A stretch of 64,000 bases of DNA from assembly GCA_951640165.1 (NCBI GenBank), contig OX621263.1, positions 13,584,001-13,648,000 on the forward strand, written 5' to 3'. The position numbers were made by a program, and so were the translations under genes. The notes under the pieces were generated by a model. That model saw nothing but the letters and a program-made list of their open reading frames with translations. It did not search any database and was not told the origin of the DNA. Of the stretch, positions 1 to 10,502 are shown piece by piece. Source of the stretch: Pseudoips prasinana. Its lineage: Eukaryota; Arthropoda; Insecta; Lepidoptera; Nolidae. Position 1 is the first letter of the stretch. Each line of letters opens with the position of its first letter.

Positions 1-150
1 TTATTCACGTAGACTTTAAAAAAGCGCTTGTAAATAGTCAGAACATGTTTGTAGTAATATAGTTGTATACATTAGATATTATTTCTAGTAACATAGATAT
101 TTAGGTACATCTTGTATGAAAACATTTATAAAATTTATTTTATTACAGAA
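1..150 (+). repeat. Rep-R copy, cut by window start
   Basis: Begins TTATTCACGTAGACTTTAAA and continues with the AAAAGCGCTTGTAAATAG block that recurs at 4297, 9517, 31163, 47703 and, reversed, at 13832. Class unknown; no coding capacity seen. Confidence 0.6.
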
Positions 151-482
151 ATGATATTTAGCTAGCTCGTATCAAGTTATTGTCAATTTTCAAATTGTCA
201 TTTTATTTGATAATTCGTTTTTGATTCGATAGGAAATGCTTTCCGATGGCCCTATAAATTGTGCTCCGACCAGTTTTTTGGAGAAAAATTATAAGTTAAT
301 ACTATATAAGGAAATGAAATATATAATAAAATATAAGGAAATATTACCTTCTACAATAAATAAAGCTTTCCCAAAAATCTTATTTATTTCGGGCAAAAAT
401 CATGAAGACCTAGCATTATATGGCATTATCATTTTAAGAATCATTAACTATTTAGGAATTCTTAGTGATTATATTTTTTTTA

Positions 483-690
483 CACTCATAGCCGGTTGTT
501 CTCACTGATTTTTAAGTAATCTGAGAGGTTTAAGGCACGTAGTCAGTTTCTAAAGGGCTCACCGCATATGTGTTGATTACTGACTGCATCCCAGCTTCGG
601 ACGGTATGATAAGTTGTCCGCGTGAGAGGGCTATTGGGCAGCTTGACCAGATTTGAACCACAGTGAGCATAGTATGTAATTTGTTTGTAA
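483..690 (+). repeat. 5S-SINE, diverged copy
   Basis: Shows the family order: CATAGCCGGTT head, GTAGTCAGT...GGCTCACCGC block (degenerate 5S box C), then the family 3' body CCCAGCTTCGGACGG...CAGCTTGACCAG. It belongs with 1468-1682 to a diverged subfamily. Confidence 0.5.
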
Positions 691-1467
691 TTAATGAGTA
701 TTTAGTATGTGGACATAAATAATTTCTCTTGATTTTTTTCTAAGTGATGAAAAAAATATACAAAATTATATGTACTGCATTTTATTTAAAAAATATGAGA
801 TCCTTACAAAGGTATAGTACCTACTTGTAATGTTTATAAGATTTTTTTTGTGTAACATTTAGCTTCTATTTTTTTCTTATTATTTGTACTAGATAGATAT
901 TACCTTGTAATATTAATTCCGACAAAATAACTACGTATCAAACCCCTAAGAATCATAACTTTTGTCTATAAAAGTCATAATTTGGAGTGCGATGCGAAAA
1001 ATATCAATGATACATAAAATAATGTACTACAATGTTTATACTACCTGCTCATCATTAACTAGAAAACATCTGCGAAGTTAAACTTCTAACTATTAAAGTT
1101 AAGTCCCAATGACTGGGTTTTAGTCAAATTAGTCAATAAAAGTGCTATACACATTAGTATGTAATGTAATATAATAATTTATCTTTCTATTTATCTACTC
1201 GCACGAAGCCGGCGCCGAGCGCTATTACAGTATATCATACATCAATCAATCAATCGTTTATCTGCAAGAACATGGTACATAATAGATTTTACATAGTTTA
1301 ATACATCCATATATTCTGCCATATAATTATGGCGTGCAAATTTTATTGTTCTTTAAACTATATCGTATTTTTAATTATATGGCATTATCATTTTAAGTAT
1401 CATTAACTATTGCGAAAATCTTATTGATTATCAAATTTTTATGGTTTATAAAAAACCTAAAATATAA
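691..1467. other. AT-rich intergenic DNA
   Basis: No ORF, RNA gene or recognised repeat stands out except an (ATCA)n-like start of a minus-strand retroposon tail near 1238-1300. Confidence 0.5.
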
Positions 1468-1682
1468 CGGCGCTCATAGCTGGTTCCTCTCACTTATCTT
1501 GAAATGATCGCTGAGGTAAAGCGCTAAGGCACGTAGTCAGCCTATAAATGGGTCACCGCAAATATGTGTTAATTTCTGACTGTATCCCAGCTTTGGACGG
1601 TATTATTAGTTGTCCGCATGAGATACTGTGTCAGAGGGCTATTGGGTAGCTTGACCAGATCTGAACCACAGTGAGCAGAGTA
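1468..1682 (+). repeat. 5S-SINE, diverged copy
   Basis: Head CTCATAGCTGGTTCCTCTCA, then ATCGCTGAGGTAAAGCGCTA and a GGGTCACCGC box, matching 5S rRNA internal promoter order; the body is shared with 483-690. Confidence 0.55.
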
Positions 1683-2162
1683 TGTAATTAATTATATTAT
1701 TATTACGTTATACATGTTATATTCTTATTACATTATGTTATATCATAGTATTATTCACAAATTAACAATTTACAAATTATTATTAGTCTTATTAACTTAT
1801 TTATCATTTAAGTATTCCTTTACCCTGTAATATCCCTTCTCTATTAGCAACTCAAGTAATCGTTTTTTGAACAATGTATTTGGTATGTCAATAAAATTTT
1901 GCGGAATGTGATTGAATATTATAATACACATACAATATCATAAACATGTAATACATATATCGATATCGATAAACAACTCCATTGCACCACAGCCTCAGAG
2001 GTCACGGCCCAACCCGTCTCGAAACGGGTTCCCGCCGAGCGACGACTAAATAATAATAATACACAACACACAAAATATAGTGTACACCCCATCACTATGC
2101 AGTGAAAAGGAGCAAATTCCGATGAACACATCTCTTTATAAACGAGGTATTAAGAATTTCTT

Positions 2163-2335
2163 TCACTCATAGCCAGTTCCTGAGTGATAGATGGGGTAAA
2201 GCACCTATGAACGCGGTCGGTCAATAGATGAGTGACCGTCAAAGTAGTTTAATTTCTCAACTATCGATCCTGGTTGTTGTCCTTAAGCCATGTCAGGGGC
2301 CTACCAAGCCTTTAGCTCAGTCAAATTCAAATAGT
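2163..2335 (+). repeat. 5S-SINE copy
   Basis: CTCATAGCCAGTTCC head, GGTAAAGCAC box-A region and CGGTCGGTCAATAGATGAGT followed by GACCG (box C of 5S). The 3' part TTAAGCCATGTCAGGGGCCT is the family body. Confidence 0.65.
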
Positions 2336-2346
2336 CTAGTTTTTGT

Positions 2347-2832
2347 AGACTCTAAAAAAGCACTTGTAAGTCAAAGTCAAAAATCATTTATTCCGTAAAA
2401 AAATTTACATTTATGTGGAATCGTCATATTTTTTTACCCTACCGTGCAGTGCATGACGTGGCAGCTACTGAGAAACACTGCCAGAAAACTCAGTAGGAAT
2501 CCTTTATAAAATTAAATATACTTAAGATTAATTACAATCATGTGTGTTGACTCAGAACAACTCAGTCCCAAGCACTATTGTCGCTTAAATAATCAGAAAT
2601 TTTGTAATATGCCCTGCTACACAATTTAGTTTTAATAATTCTTTTAAACTTATTCGTAGACAATTCTCTAATATCAATAGGAAGTTTGTTATAGAATTTT
2701 ATACATTGCCCCATAAAAGAGTTACTTATTTTGTGGAGACGGGTTGTAAATAGTCAGAACATATTTGTAGTAATACAGTTAACAGCTATATTACTAAAAA
2801 TATGTACAAGCGCTTTTTTAGAGTCTGGCTCA
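2347..2832. mobile_element. Palindromic Rep-R-related MITE, interrupted
   Basis: The ends are inverted: AGACTCTAAAAAAGCACTTG on the left and its reverse complement (CAAGCGCTTTTTTAGAGTCT) on the right. A minus-strand LINE 3' tail (2371-2744) sits in the left arm, flanked by TTGTAA on both sides. Confidence 0.55.
2371..2744 (-). mobile_element. 5'-truncated LINE 3' end inserted in MITE
   Basis: On the minus strand this matches the LINE tail at 37500-37925 (CCCGTCTCCACAAAGTAAGT, GGATTCCTACTGAGTTTTCT, and the GTGCAGTGCATGACGTGGCA stretch read on +). The plus strand begins with GTCAAAGTCAAAAATC, the reversed simple TGATTTT-type tail. TTGTAA flanks both sides and agrees with the uninterrupted site GCTTGTAAATAG elsewhere. 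Confidence 0.6.
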
Positions 2833-2861
2833 GAAAAGATGCCTTCGAGCGATGTTTGAGC

Positions 2862-3098
2862 TTGCTTACTTACTTATCGTATGGGCAGTGGTCACCCTAG
2901 TGTCACAGTTGTTCAAGCCGCCCATTAGGCCTCTGACATGGCTTAACGACTGTTGCCTAATGGCTACAACCGGGACCGATAGCTTAGCGTGCCCTCCGAA
3001 GCACGGAGATGCTCAGAAATTAAATAACTTTGGCGGTCACCCATCTATGGACCGACTTAAAGCTCGGTGCTAGCATCTAGCTTTGAGCGTCTCTGATT
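2862..3098 (-). repeat. 5S-SINE copy
   Basis: The plus strand starts with a (TTAC)n run, i.e. the (GTAA)n tail reversed. It holds GCGGTCACCCATCTATGGAC, the complement of the 5S-like box C GATGGGTGACCGC, and the body CCGCCCATTAGGCCTCTGAC. Confidence 0.7.
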
Positions 3099-3139
3099 AC
3101 TTCAAACAGCATAAACTATTGACTCTACAGTCACTTTAA

Positions 3140-3472
3140 ATTTAGGAATTCCCGGGTTCAAATCCTGGGTCGGGTCAAAAGTTGTGGGACTTTTCTGTAA
3201 AAAGATAAATTTCTCAGCATCTGCCCGAAGTCTGGGAGTTGGCGGTATTAAACCCACGTGCCTCGGAGAGCACGTAAAGCCGTCGGTCCTGTACCTGACC
3301 TCTTTCCGGTCGTGTCGCTAGGCGTCCCATCGGATCATGAGAGTGATGGAATAGAAAGTGCTCCTGTGTTTGCGCACACACTTGTTCACTATAATATGTC
3401 CCGCGTAGATGGCTAATCTTGGTTGAGACTGGCCGCCGTTGCCGAAATTCGGCTAGGAGAACATTATTATTA
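3140..3472 (+). repeat. tSINE-B copy, 5' truncated
   Basis: Keeps box B (GGGTTCAAATCCTGGGTCGG) and the whole body (AGCCGTCGGTCCTGTACCTG ... AATTCGGCTAGGAGAACATT) with an (ATT)n tail. The box A head seen at 40176 is missing. Confidence 0.75.
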
Positions 3473-3480
3473 TCATTTAT

Positions 3481-3860
3481 TCAAACATCTTTCTTATTAA
3501 ATACATTATAAAATATATAAAAAACAGAAATATACATTTTAAAATATAAAAAATAGGATTTGCAACCGGTAGCAGGAACAATGTCCATGCTACCGGAGGT
3601 TACGGCTCTAGAGACAGGAACCTCCTGACAATGCGAGCCGTGTCCAAAAGCACCGCTTTTTGGATCTTGTTCTTGATTCAACCGCCTAACGTCAGCTTGT
3701 TTAGGTGTTTTTCGATGCTCTTTGCTATTAATCCATTGGCAGAAATGACTATCGGTACAATGATAGCTGAGTTATTATTATTTAGGAAATGTCTACTTTT
3801 GTTAAGTCCAATTCGAATCTATTCCCGCGCAAAGAAGAGTCTCACGGAACCGGCGTGATA
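3481..3860 (-). pseudogene. LINE C-terminal fragment
   Basis: Read on minus around 3770-3600, one frame gives PIVISANGLIAKSIEKHLNK, a stop, then a short Lys/Arg-rich stretch ending RRFLSLEP. I recognise this style as the C-terminal end of a LINE ORF2 common in moth genomes, but the clade is unsure. It carries at least one in-frame stop, so it is dead. Confidence 0.5.
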
Positions 3861-4296
3861 ACAGCTGATTACGCATTGACTTATGCATAAAAGTGTTGTC
3901 TGCATGGCTTCTTTTATTAATAATAAAATGCCAAAGAGTTGGAAAGAGCTTAGCAATGATGCAATCAAGATAAAAGTAAAGTATCTTTAGTGGACAAAGC
4001 TTATTATAATATTACAGAGGTTTTTCATTTTCTATAGAGGTGTATCCAAAAATGTATTGTAATAGAACTAATTTATAAAAATATATGCTATGTATAGTGT
4101 GTGTTAAGGTGTTTAATACAATCCCCTTATTGCTAAGGGAACTATAATTATTATTATCATAAACTATTAAGTAAAAAAACGGTATCAGCTATCTGGTTTC
4201 CATAGTACAAGTTCTGCTTAGTGTGGGATCAGTGATAGCCGTGTGTGAATAATGTCCCAGGATTACATTGACTTCAATAAAATTAAATTAAATTAA
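3861..4296. other. Intergenic, with tSINE-A tail fragment
   Basis: AT-rich DNA. Around 4175-4262 there is a degraded tSINE-A tail (ATCTGGTTTCCATAGTACAA, GCTTAGTGTGGGATCAG, AATGTCCCAGGAT). Nothing coding. Confidence 0.55.
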
Positions 4297-4440
4297 AACG
4301 GTTTTATTGACATAGACTTTTAAAGCGCTTGTAAATAGAATAGTATTGTACATGAATAATATTAGAAATTAACTATATAATATGTATATTTGATTCTAGG
4401 TACAAGTAGATTATTCGATCGTGACTTATATATTTTAATC
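4297..4440 (+). repeat. Rep-R fragment
   Basis: ACGGTTTTATTGACATAGAC followed by AAAGCGCTTGTAAATAG, the 5' part of Rep-R. Confidence 0.5.
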
Positions 4441-4849
4441 TATGATAATGCTTTGGTTAAATAGGTATTTCTTAAAGTAATTGTAAAATTGATTACCTAT
4501 TTAAGGTTTCTAAATTGTAAATACTTGTAGTTACCGACATTAGTAATCGACGACACTAAGTTATTAACTGACTAAGTTATTATAACTTAGTTTCGCTGGT
4601 TATTAGTTACTTAGCGAAGTATTTTTTACCGAGAACGCGGAAAGCCGGCAAACTTTTTAATAAGATGCAAAATGAGAATTCACTCAATGCAAATTGGCTC
4701 GATTATCTGCTCAATTTCGATGGAAAGTGATTCTTTTTGTATTTTTTCGAAACTTATGCGAGTTAAAGTTGTCTTGGATGCCGTTTAGTGTCACACCTTT
4801 AAGTACTCGATATATTTACATTTTAAGGAGGTAGTTTGATATTTTAGGG

Positions 4850-5430
4850 ATATATTTTGGGATTAAGTCTTAGTGCCTCATACATGCTGGCCGGTTTAGG
4901 GTACTTCTTACCTGGTCTTTCTTGAGAACGTCTACATTTTGGTCAGGGAACGTTCTACGAGGTCTTCCCCTTCCGGTTGTACAGTCAGCACCAAAAGTCG
5001 ATGAACAGAATGTATATTTAACAGTACAGTTACGGCGTCAAATCAGGGTAATCCAATGATAATATTTAACGGATAAAAAGTCTGTACAGACGCCAGCACA
5101 TCCATTAAATATATCATTAGATTACCATGATTTGACGCCGTAACTGTACTGTTAAATATACATTCTGTTCATCGACTTTTGTAGCTGACTGTAGCATTCA
5201 CACAAGCCAGGTGGACTTTTATTTGTAAATCTTTTTTACTTAATGTCTAAACTATCTCAGCATACTTTTTCAATCTTTGTGACTACATCCTCTTTCACAC
5301 AACAACGCATATAATGACAGTAAACGAGGCAAAATAGGTATGCAAAGATCGTGACAAATGGAAATCCGTTGTCTCTGCCTACCCCTCTGGGAAACAGGCG
5401 TAAGACTATGTATGTACGTCTTAGTTAGAA
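4850..5430 (-). pseudogene. LINE 3' fragment, split by MITE-3
   Basis: On minus this is the counterpart of 43640-44035: the AGGCAGAGACAACGGATTTC block plus a degraded coding stretch equivalent to [17 protein letters not shown]-3 (4982-5191) splits it at TTGTA/CATTCACAC; the uninterrupted order can be read at 43880-43895. Confidence 0.6.
4982..5191. mobile_element. MITE-3, 210-bp palindromic element
   Basis: Arms begin CAGTCAGC and are nearly self-complementary for about 80 bases (both contain TCGATGAACAGAATGTATAT and CAGTTACGGCGTCAAATCA). TA is duplicated at 4980-4981 and 5192-5193. The related LINE at 43640-44035 supplies the empty site TTGTACCATTCACAC. TA duplication suggests a Tc1/mariner-mobilised MITE. 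The loop contains 17 bases identical to the end of MITE-1 (5087-5103). Confidence 0.8.
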
Positions 5431-5894
5431 AAATAAAGATGGCACAAGACAGTGGGCGAAGCCGTATTAGCGTCCACTCTTATTTTTAGGAATCATTAGT
5501 GCCGATACTGATTTCCTCTCTACCCATACGTGTGAAAAATTAAAGTCATACAAATTCATAGTCAACATAGAGCTAGAGGGAATAGGATACCTCCAGCAAA
5601 AATGAAACGATTTCAAATATTTCTTCTGTAACCAAACAACAATAAGATAAGCCACCGTTTTAGCAGGTTTATGATTTAAAGAGACTGAATTAGGTACTTC
5701 ACTGAATTCGATAACGCCTTAATAGACTGAACGTGACCAGGGCATTCCTCAGACTAACTGCTTAACTGTAAAAGATTTACCAAGAAATTTTGTTGAATGT
5801 ACCGCCATTCTTAGCTTCAAATTCTCCGATGACCTCAATGTCCTCGAATGTGAATGACATAGGTAATATGCCATGCTACACAATTCGGCTTCAA
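5431..5894. other. Unassigned sequence
   Basis: Single-copy-looking AT-rich DNA with short minus-strand ORFs of 60-62 codons that lack any recognisable feature; I do not call a gene. Confidence 0.5.
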
Positions 5895-6340
5895 TTTTTG
5901 TTTCAAAGTTGTTGAATAATAGTTTTCTCAATTGTGGTTATATATGACGGTAGAACGAAAAAACCAGGTACCTTCGTATGGCCGGTTTTTTTACTTTAAA
6001 ACTATTATATATTATTATATTTTTGTTTTAAAGTTGTTGAATAATAGTTTGCTCAATTGTGGTTATATATGACGGTAGGACGAAAAAAACCGGGCACCTT
6101 CGTGTGCCCGGTTTTTTTACTTTAAAACTATTATATATTATTATATTTTTGTTTTAAAATGTTGAATAATAGTTTGCTCAATTGTGGTTATATATGACGG
6201 TAGGACGAAAAAAACCGGGCACCTTCGTATGCCCGGTTTTTTTACTTTAAAACTATTATATTTTATTATATTTTTGTTTTAAAGTTGTTGAATAATAGTT
6301 TTCTCAATTGTGGTTATATATGACGGTAGGACAAAAAAAT
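5895..6340. repeat. 125-bp tandem repeat array with terminator-like hairpins
   Basis: About 3.6 head-to-tail units; the marker GTTGAATAAT recurs at 5911, 6036, 6161 and 6287 (steps 125, 125, 126). Each of the first three units contains an A-run, a GC stem and a T-run; in unit 2 the 15-bp arms are 6083-6097 and 6104-6118 with a 6-base loop CTTCGT. Unit 1 has a degraded stem and unit 4 is cut off before the stem. Confidence 0.9.
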
Positions 6341-6429
6341 AGTTCCATAATCTATAAAAACGAACAAAAAATTCACGTTTGTTATATGGGAGCCCTCTTA
6401 AATATATATTTTATTTTGTTTTGTAGTAT

Positions 6430-6860
6430 TTGTTGTTATAGCGGCCACAGAAATACATCATCTGTGAAAATTTCAACTGTCTAACTATAAGATAAGATAA
6501 AGATAAATACACTTTATTGTACACCATTATACATTAAAGTTACAGGATCTCAAATAATTATAAAAAAGGTACAATGGGCGGTCTTATCGCTTAAAGCGAT
6601 CTCTTCCAGACAACCTTAAGTTGGACTATATTGTATGGAATTAGGAGTAGGGGTAGTGTATGGTGTAAAACTATAGAATATGATTAAGTATCTACTTAAG
6701 ACTAATAGTATCTACTTAATAGTAGTACTACCACGAATTATTTACATAATATATTACTATCACGGTTCATGAGATACAGCCTGGTGACAAACAGGCAGAC
6801 AGACCGCGAAGTCTTAGTAATAGGGTACCGTTTTACCCTTTGGCTACGGAACCATAAAAA
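6430..6860 (+). repeat. Interspersed repeat split by a retroposon tail
   Basis: The outer repeat (GCGGCCACAGAAATACATCA ... GAGATACAGCCTGGTGACAA ... AGTCTTAGTAATAGGGTACC) matches 31685-31850. Between about 6488 and 6759 it is interrupted by a minus-strand retroposon 3' part (CACTTTATTGTACACC ... TTAAAGCGATCTCTTCCAGA) that also occurs near 51010-51140. Confidence 0.65.
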
Positions 6861-7510
6861 AACGTCGCAAAGCTTGCAGGTATTTCATATTTAAGGACTA
6901 AATATGAAATGCCAATATTATTGCAACTCATAAATTAACTATACCAACGCAACCATTGTTATGTAGATATATAAGTTGTAATCCGCTCACAATAATGTCG
7001 AATAATATCATAATTTATATTAAATATGGATTTTATTGACTAAAGTTGTGGTATGCATTCAAATTTCAAGTCGGTCCTTACTGCAGCAGTGGCGGGGGCG
7101 AATAAAATGCATGAGGGAAGCTAACAACCTAAAAATCCGATGCTAAGTGGTTTATTATGATTAAATCATAGAAATAATTAAATAAAAACTTGAGAGGTGT
7201 CAAGGGACACCCGGATGGAATGAAGTTATTTCTTATTATTTATTATGTACAAAAAACCTGTATACAATCAACAAAAATAATCGTCGCGACACCACACTGT
7301 TGCACAATGCGAAATAGAAATGAAAATATCTGGCTTGCTTTCTATAAGAGAGAGAGAGAGAGACAGACAGAGAAACATGCGCACGCCACACAGCTGCAAA
7401 AAGTGTCGTGACAACTTTTCGTTAGATTTTTTTCCGTCTAGCCCCCTTTCACAACGCGCGATAAGGAACTTCGTTCCAATAACACTGCCTTCTGATCTCA
7501 TACTAGGTGC
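6861..7510. other. Unassigned DNA with a GA microsatellite
   Basis: Holds a short (GA)n run at 7347-7365. The overlapping short ORFs around 7190-7600 read through low-complexity and MITE sequence and are not believable genes. Confidence 0.5.
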
Positions 7511-7644
7511 ACACGCCAGCACAACCAGCTACCCCGATCTGTCAAATTTCTTTTATACATTTTCAACTTTATCACATAAGCATAAGGTTCACTTTTAATT
7601 GGGGAAATTTGACAGATTGGGGTAGCTTGATGTGCTGGCGTCTG
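7511..7644. mobile_element. MITE-1 copy
   Basis: Near-palindrome with right end GATGTGCTGGCGTCTG and a decayed left end ACACGCCAGCACAACCAGCT; TA follows the right end. Same family as 12919, 18349, 48556, 49050 and 49918. Confidence 0.75.
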
Positions 7645-7777
7645 TACATCCTGTGCTATGACTAGGCTTGATATCCGTCCGGGTTTCCCTTCCTAGTTTA
7701 GAAGGCGTTCGGGGAGCGTCTTTCATCCGGGGTTTTCACGCGTCTTGTCCTGGTTCCTAAGTTTAAGATATTGCAAC

Positions 7778-8290
7778 TAGAGACGTAAAATGACTGAATA
7801 TGACTAGTCAAAATTGTCATAAACCTTAAATGACCGGTCATCTACTGTCAAATTCAGTCAATTTGACTCAAATATTATTGTCTATTCTCGACTACCACCA
7901 AATTATTTATATATTTAGGTACCCAATTTATATGCAAGTTTAAATGAAGCAACGTTTTATTTTCTATTATATCATGAGACGACATCAAAGTCGATGCGCG
8001 AGGTGATGCGACGTTGCCATTATGTCTTAAATGTACATTTCTAATCATAGAAATGTAAAATTATTAACACTAGGTATATAATAATACTATAAGTCATAAA
8101 AACCACTTTTTTGTTTCAATTTAGAAATTGTAGACTTTTATCAAGGACAAAAACTTAAAAGGTACTAAAATATTACTGAAATCAAATTGACTGAAAATGA
8201 CCATTTTTGACAGTTAATGACCATTTTTGACCAATTTGACCGTAAATGACAGTCAGTCTAATTCAGTCACTTTAGTCATTTTCAACACTA
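7778..8290. mobile_element. hAT-M, hAT-like MITE with 8-bp duplication
   Basis: Flanked by a perfect 8-bp duplication ATTGCAAC (7770-7777 and 8291-8298). Ends are inverted: TAGAGACGTAAAATGAC and TAGTGTTGAAAATGAC (reverse complement of the right end). The interior is dense in TGAC/GTCA words, like the subterminal motif clusters of hAT elements. 513 bp, no ORF, so non-autonomous. Confidence 0.75.
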
Positions 8291-8339
8291 ATTGCAACTC
8301 TAGCTAGTGCAAGCAAGCAACTGATAAACATACTTCATA

Positions 8340-8580
8340 ATCATCATCATGTCAGCCCAAAGACGCCCACTGTTGGACAAAGGCCTCCCCAAAAGATTTC
8401 CACAATAGAGGTTTGTAAATAATGTGGAGGGATTTACCATACTCGCGACGCTTGGTAGACGGGTTGGCGATCGCAGTATGATGATCATAGTACTCCGAGA
8501 GACGCTGCTGCCCGTTCTCTGGCAGACCCTTCGGTCGACTTCTAGACTCCCAATAGGATGAGATGGTAGCCATATTGACG
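8340..8580 (-). repeat. Rep-Q copy
   Basis: Reads on minus as GTCGACCGAAGG...CAGCGTCTCTCGGAG... and ends CCAACAGTGGGCGTCTTTGG + CATGATGATG. The ATGATG end is shared with the RTE-type LINE tails. Confidence 0.7.
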
Positions 8581-8590
8581 GTTTGCCGGT

Positions 8591-8840
8591 CACCGTAGCC
8601 TAGTTGGTAGTGCTAGCTCCTGCCTACGAAGCTGGTGGTCCTGGGTTCGAATCCCGGTAAGTGCATTAATATTTGTGTGATGAGCACGAATATTTGTTTC
8701 TGAGTCATGGATGTTTTCTATGTATTTAAGTATTTATCTATCTATATAAGTATGTATATCGTCGCCTGGTACCCATAGTACAAGCTTTGCTTAGTTTGGG
8801 GCTAGGATGATCTGTGTGACATTGTCCTAGATATTATTAT
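8591..8840 (+). repeat. tSINE-C copy
   Basis: tRNA-like head GTAGCCTAGTTGGTAGTGCT (box A) and GGTTCGAATCC (box B), then the family body and the tail domain TAGTACAAGCTTTGCTTAGT ... GACATTGTCC + (ATT)n. Confidence 0.85.
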
Positions 8841-8885
8841 TTTATTATTATTAATATTCTTTGCCGTCAGCCATACATACTTATA

Positions 8886-9328
8886 CAGGCTGGCCGAGGA
8901 GTTGACGTTCAAAAGCAAAATTTAGATACTTTATGATGAGGAGTATCCGAATCACCCCCATGCATGTTCTACGATTTTGCGTAGTTTTCGAGATATAATT
9001 TTTTTAATGATTGTTTTTTGTAAATGTCACCTAACATCAGTTTTCGATTTTTTCTCGTTGTGTTGAACGTTTCTGGTACAGTTTTTTTTGTGATAACTAA
9101 TAAGCATAGTTTAACCTAACACCCTAAAAGTATGTTTTATCTAATCATTGCAGAACTGACTAAGAATTTATTCAAAACTTCAAAATTAGGGTTTGAGCTC
9201 AGGACTCATAAATTTTCAAAGTATCAAAATAAGCAAAATCGTAGAACATACATGGGGATGATTCGGATACACCTCATCATAAAGTATATAAATTTTGCGT
9301 TTGAAAGTCCAACTCCTCGCCCACCCTG
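8886..9328. mobile_element. MITE-5, 443-bp element with ~100-bp inverted ends
   Basis: Left end CAGGCTGGCCGAGGAGTTGA and right end (reverse complement) CAGGGTGGGCGAGGAGTTGG stay alignable for about 100 bases (both include TACTTTATGATGAGG and TGTTCTACGATTTTGC). TA is duplicated at 8884-8885 and 9329-9330. No transposase ORF. Confidence 0.8.
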
Positions 9329-9516
9329 TAGGTATATTTCTAAATACATACATATTATAGATAAATTACACCCGATTCCAGACGGAATATTGTGATTGGC
9401 AAAAGGAACGGATCTTAGCGCCATAACCAATCATAGCACCGCAAGGCCGTCAAGAAACGACTTGTACGGGATTTTTTGTATGGTGGAGGAAAATTTTAAA
9501 CCAATAAAATAAAAAA

Positions 9517-9918
9517 GGTTTTTATTCACGTAGACTTTAAAAAAGCGATTGTAAATAGTCAGAAAATGTTTGTAGTAATATATAATTAATTATAATTATT
9601 TCTAGGTACATACACATAGATATTTAGGTAAGGTTAAAGGTTAGGTAAAATTACACTAAGATTGATTTTACAATAGTAATGATATTTAGCTAGCTTATAT
9701 TAAGTTATGGTCAAGGAGTTCATGTGTAGATTTGAATATCGAAATTTAAAATTTTTGCTATATTTTTATTACAACAACTATTATCTGAAAAGTTCTGTCT
9801 ATATTAAGGTACGAATTAAATATTATGGCGGACCTTGTGTTTATAACGATGCGATGGTCGCGCTTTAATGCTACCACCGGATCCAATGCGCCCCAACTGA
9901 GAAGACCCAGCGAAACAA
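9517..9918 (+). repeat. Rep-R, long copy
   Basis: Runs from AAGGTTTTTATTCACGTAGA through to GGTCGCGCTTTAATGCTACC and CCCAACTGAGAAGACCCAGC; the same start and end occur at 31163-31545. Confidence 0.7.
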
Positions 9919-10243
9919 ATTTGAGTCAAGTTCATAAAGCTCAGATGAAATATTGCAATTCTTGCAACAGTTCTTCTCTATTTTAATCGGTACAATATGC
10001 AAAAATTTTACAATATGTTAAATTTACCATACTAATGTGTATGGTTAATTAAACACGCATTTGTATGAAGATTGATCTACGCCATGTAGCAATAGTGGAC
10101 AATATTTGGCATAAATTTCTCATTCCACTGCTGTAATAGAGTTTCATGGGTTGAATCAAAGCTAAAATATTATTATTATATTGTAGACAGGGCATTTTAT
10201 TCTTTTATTGCCCAATATCGTACTTTATTGACAATAAAGTTTA
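9919..10243. other. Unassigned AT-rich DNA
   Basis: No convincing gene or known repeat. Confidence 0.5.
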
Positions 10244-10502
10244 GACGGGCCTGTTGGCGTGGTTGGCAATTTGCTTTTCATGCCGGAGGTCGTGGGTTCG
10301 ATTCCCACCCAGGACAGATATTTGTGTGCATGAACATGTCTGTTTGTCCTGAGTCGGGTGTAATTATCTATATAAGTATGTATTTACAAAAGAAAAGTAG
10401 TATATGTAGTATATCAGTTATCTTGTTTCCATAGCACAAGCTCTGCTTAGTTTGGGATCAGATGGCCGTGTGTAAATAATGTCCCAGGATATTATTATTA
10501 TT
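10244..10502 (+). repeat. tSINE-A copy, near full length
   Basis: tRNA-like head GGGCCTGTTGGCGTGGTTGG (box A region) and GGGTTCGATTCCCACCCAGG (box B), body CATGTCTGTTTGTCCTGAGT, tail domain CACAAGCTCTGCTTAGTTTG ... AATGTCCCAGGATATTATT. Confidence 0.9.

Noticed and set aside
6083..6118. Bacterial intrinsic terminator or bacterial contamination
   Set aside because: The hairpin is part of a repeated unit in insect-type DNA with no bacterial gene nearby.
5896..6340. CRISPR-like array
   Set aside because: Units are 125 bp, directly adjoining, with no short repeat/unique spacer pattern, in an insect genome; it is a tandem satellite.
7190..7598. Overlapping 73-97 aa ORFs near 7.2-7.6 kb
   Set aside because: They cross a GA microsatellite and a MITE-1 end, on both strands, with no protein-like composition.
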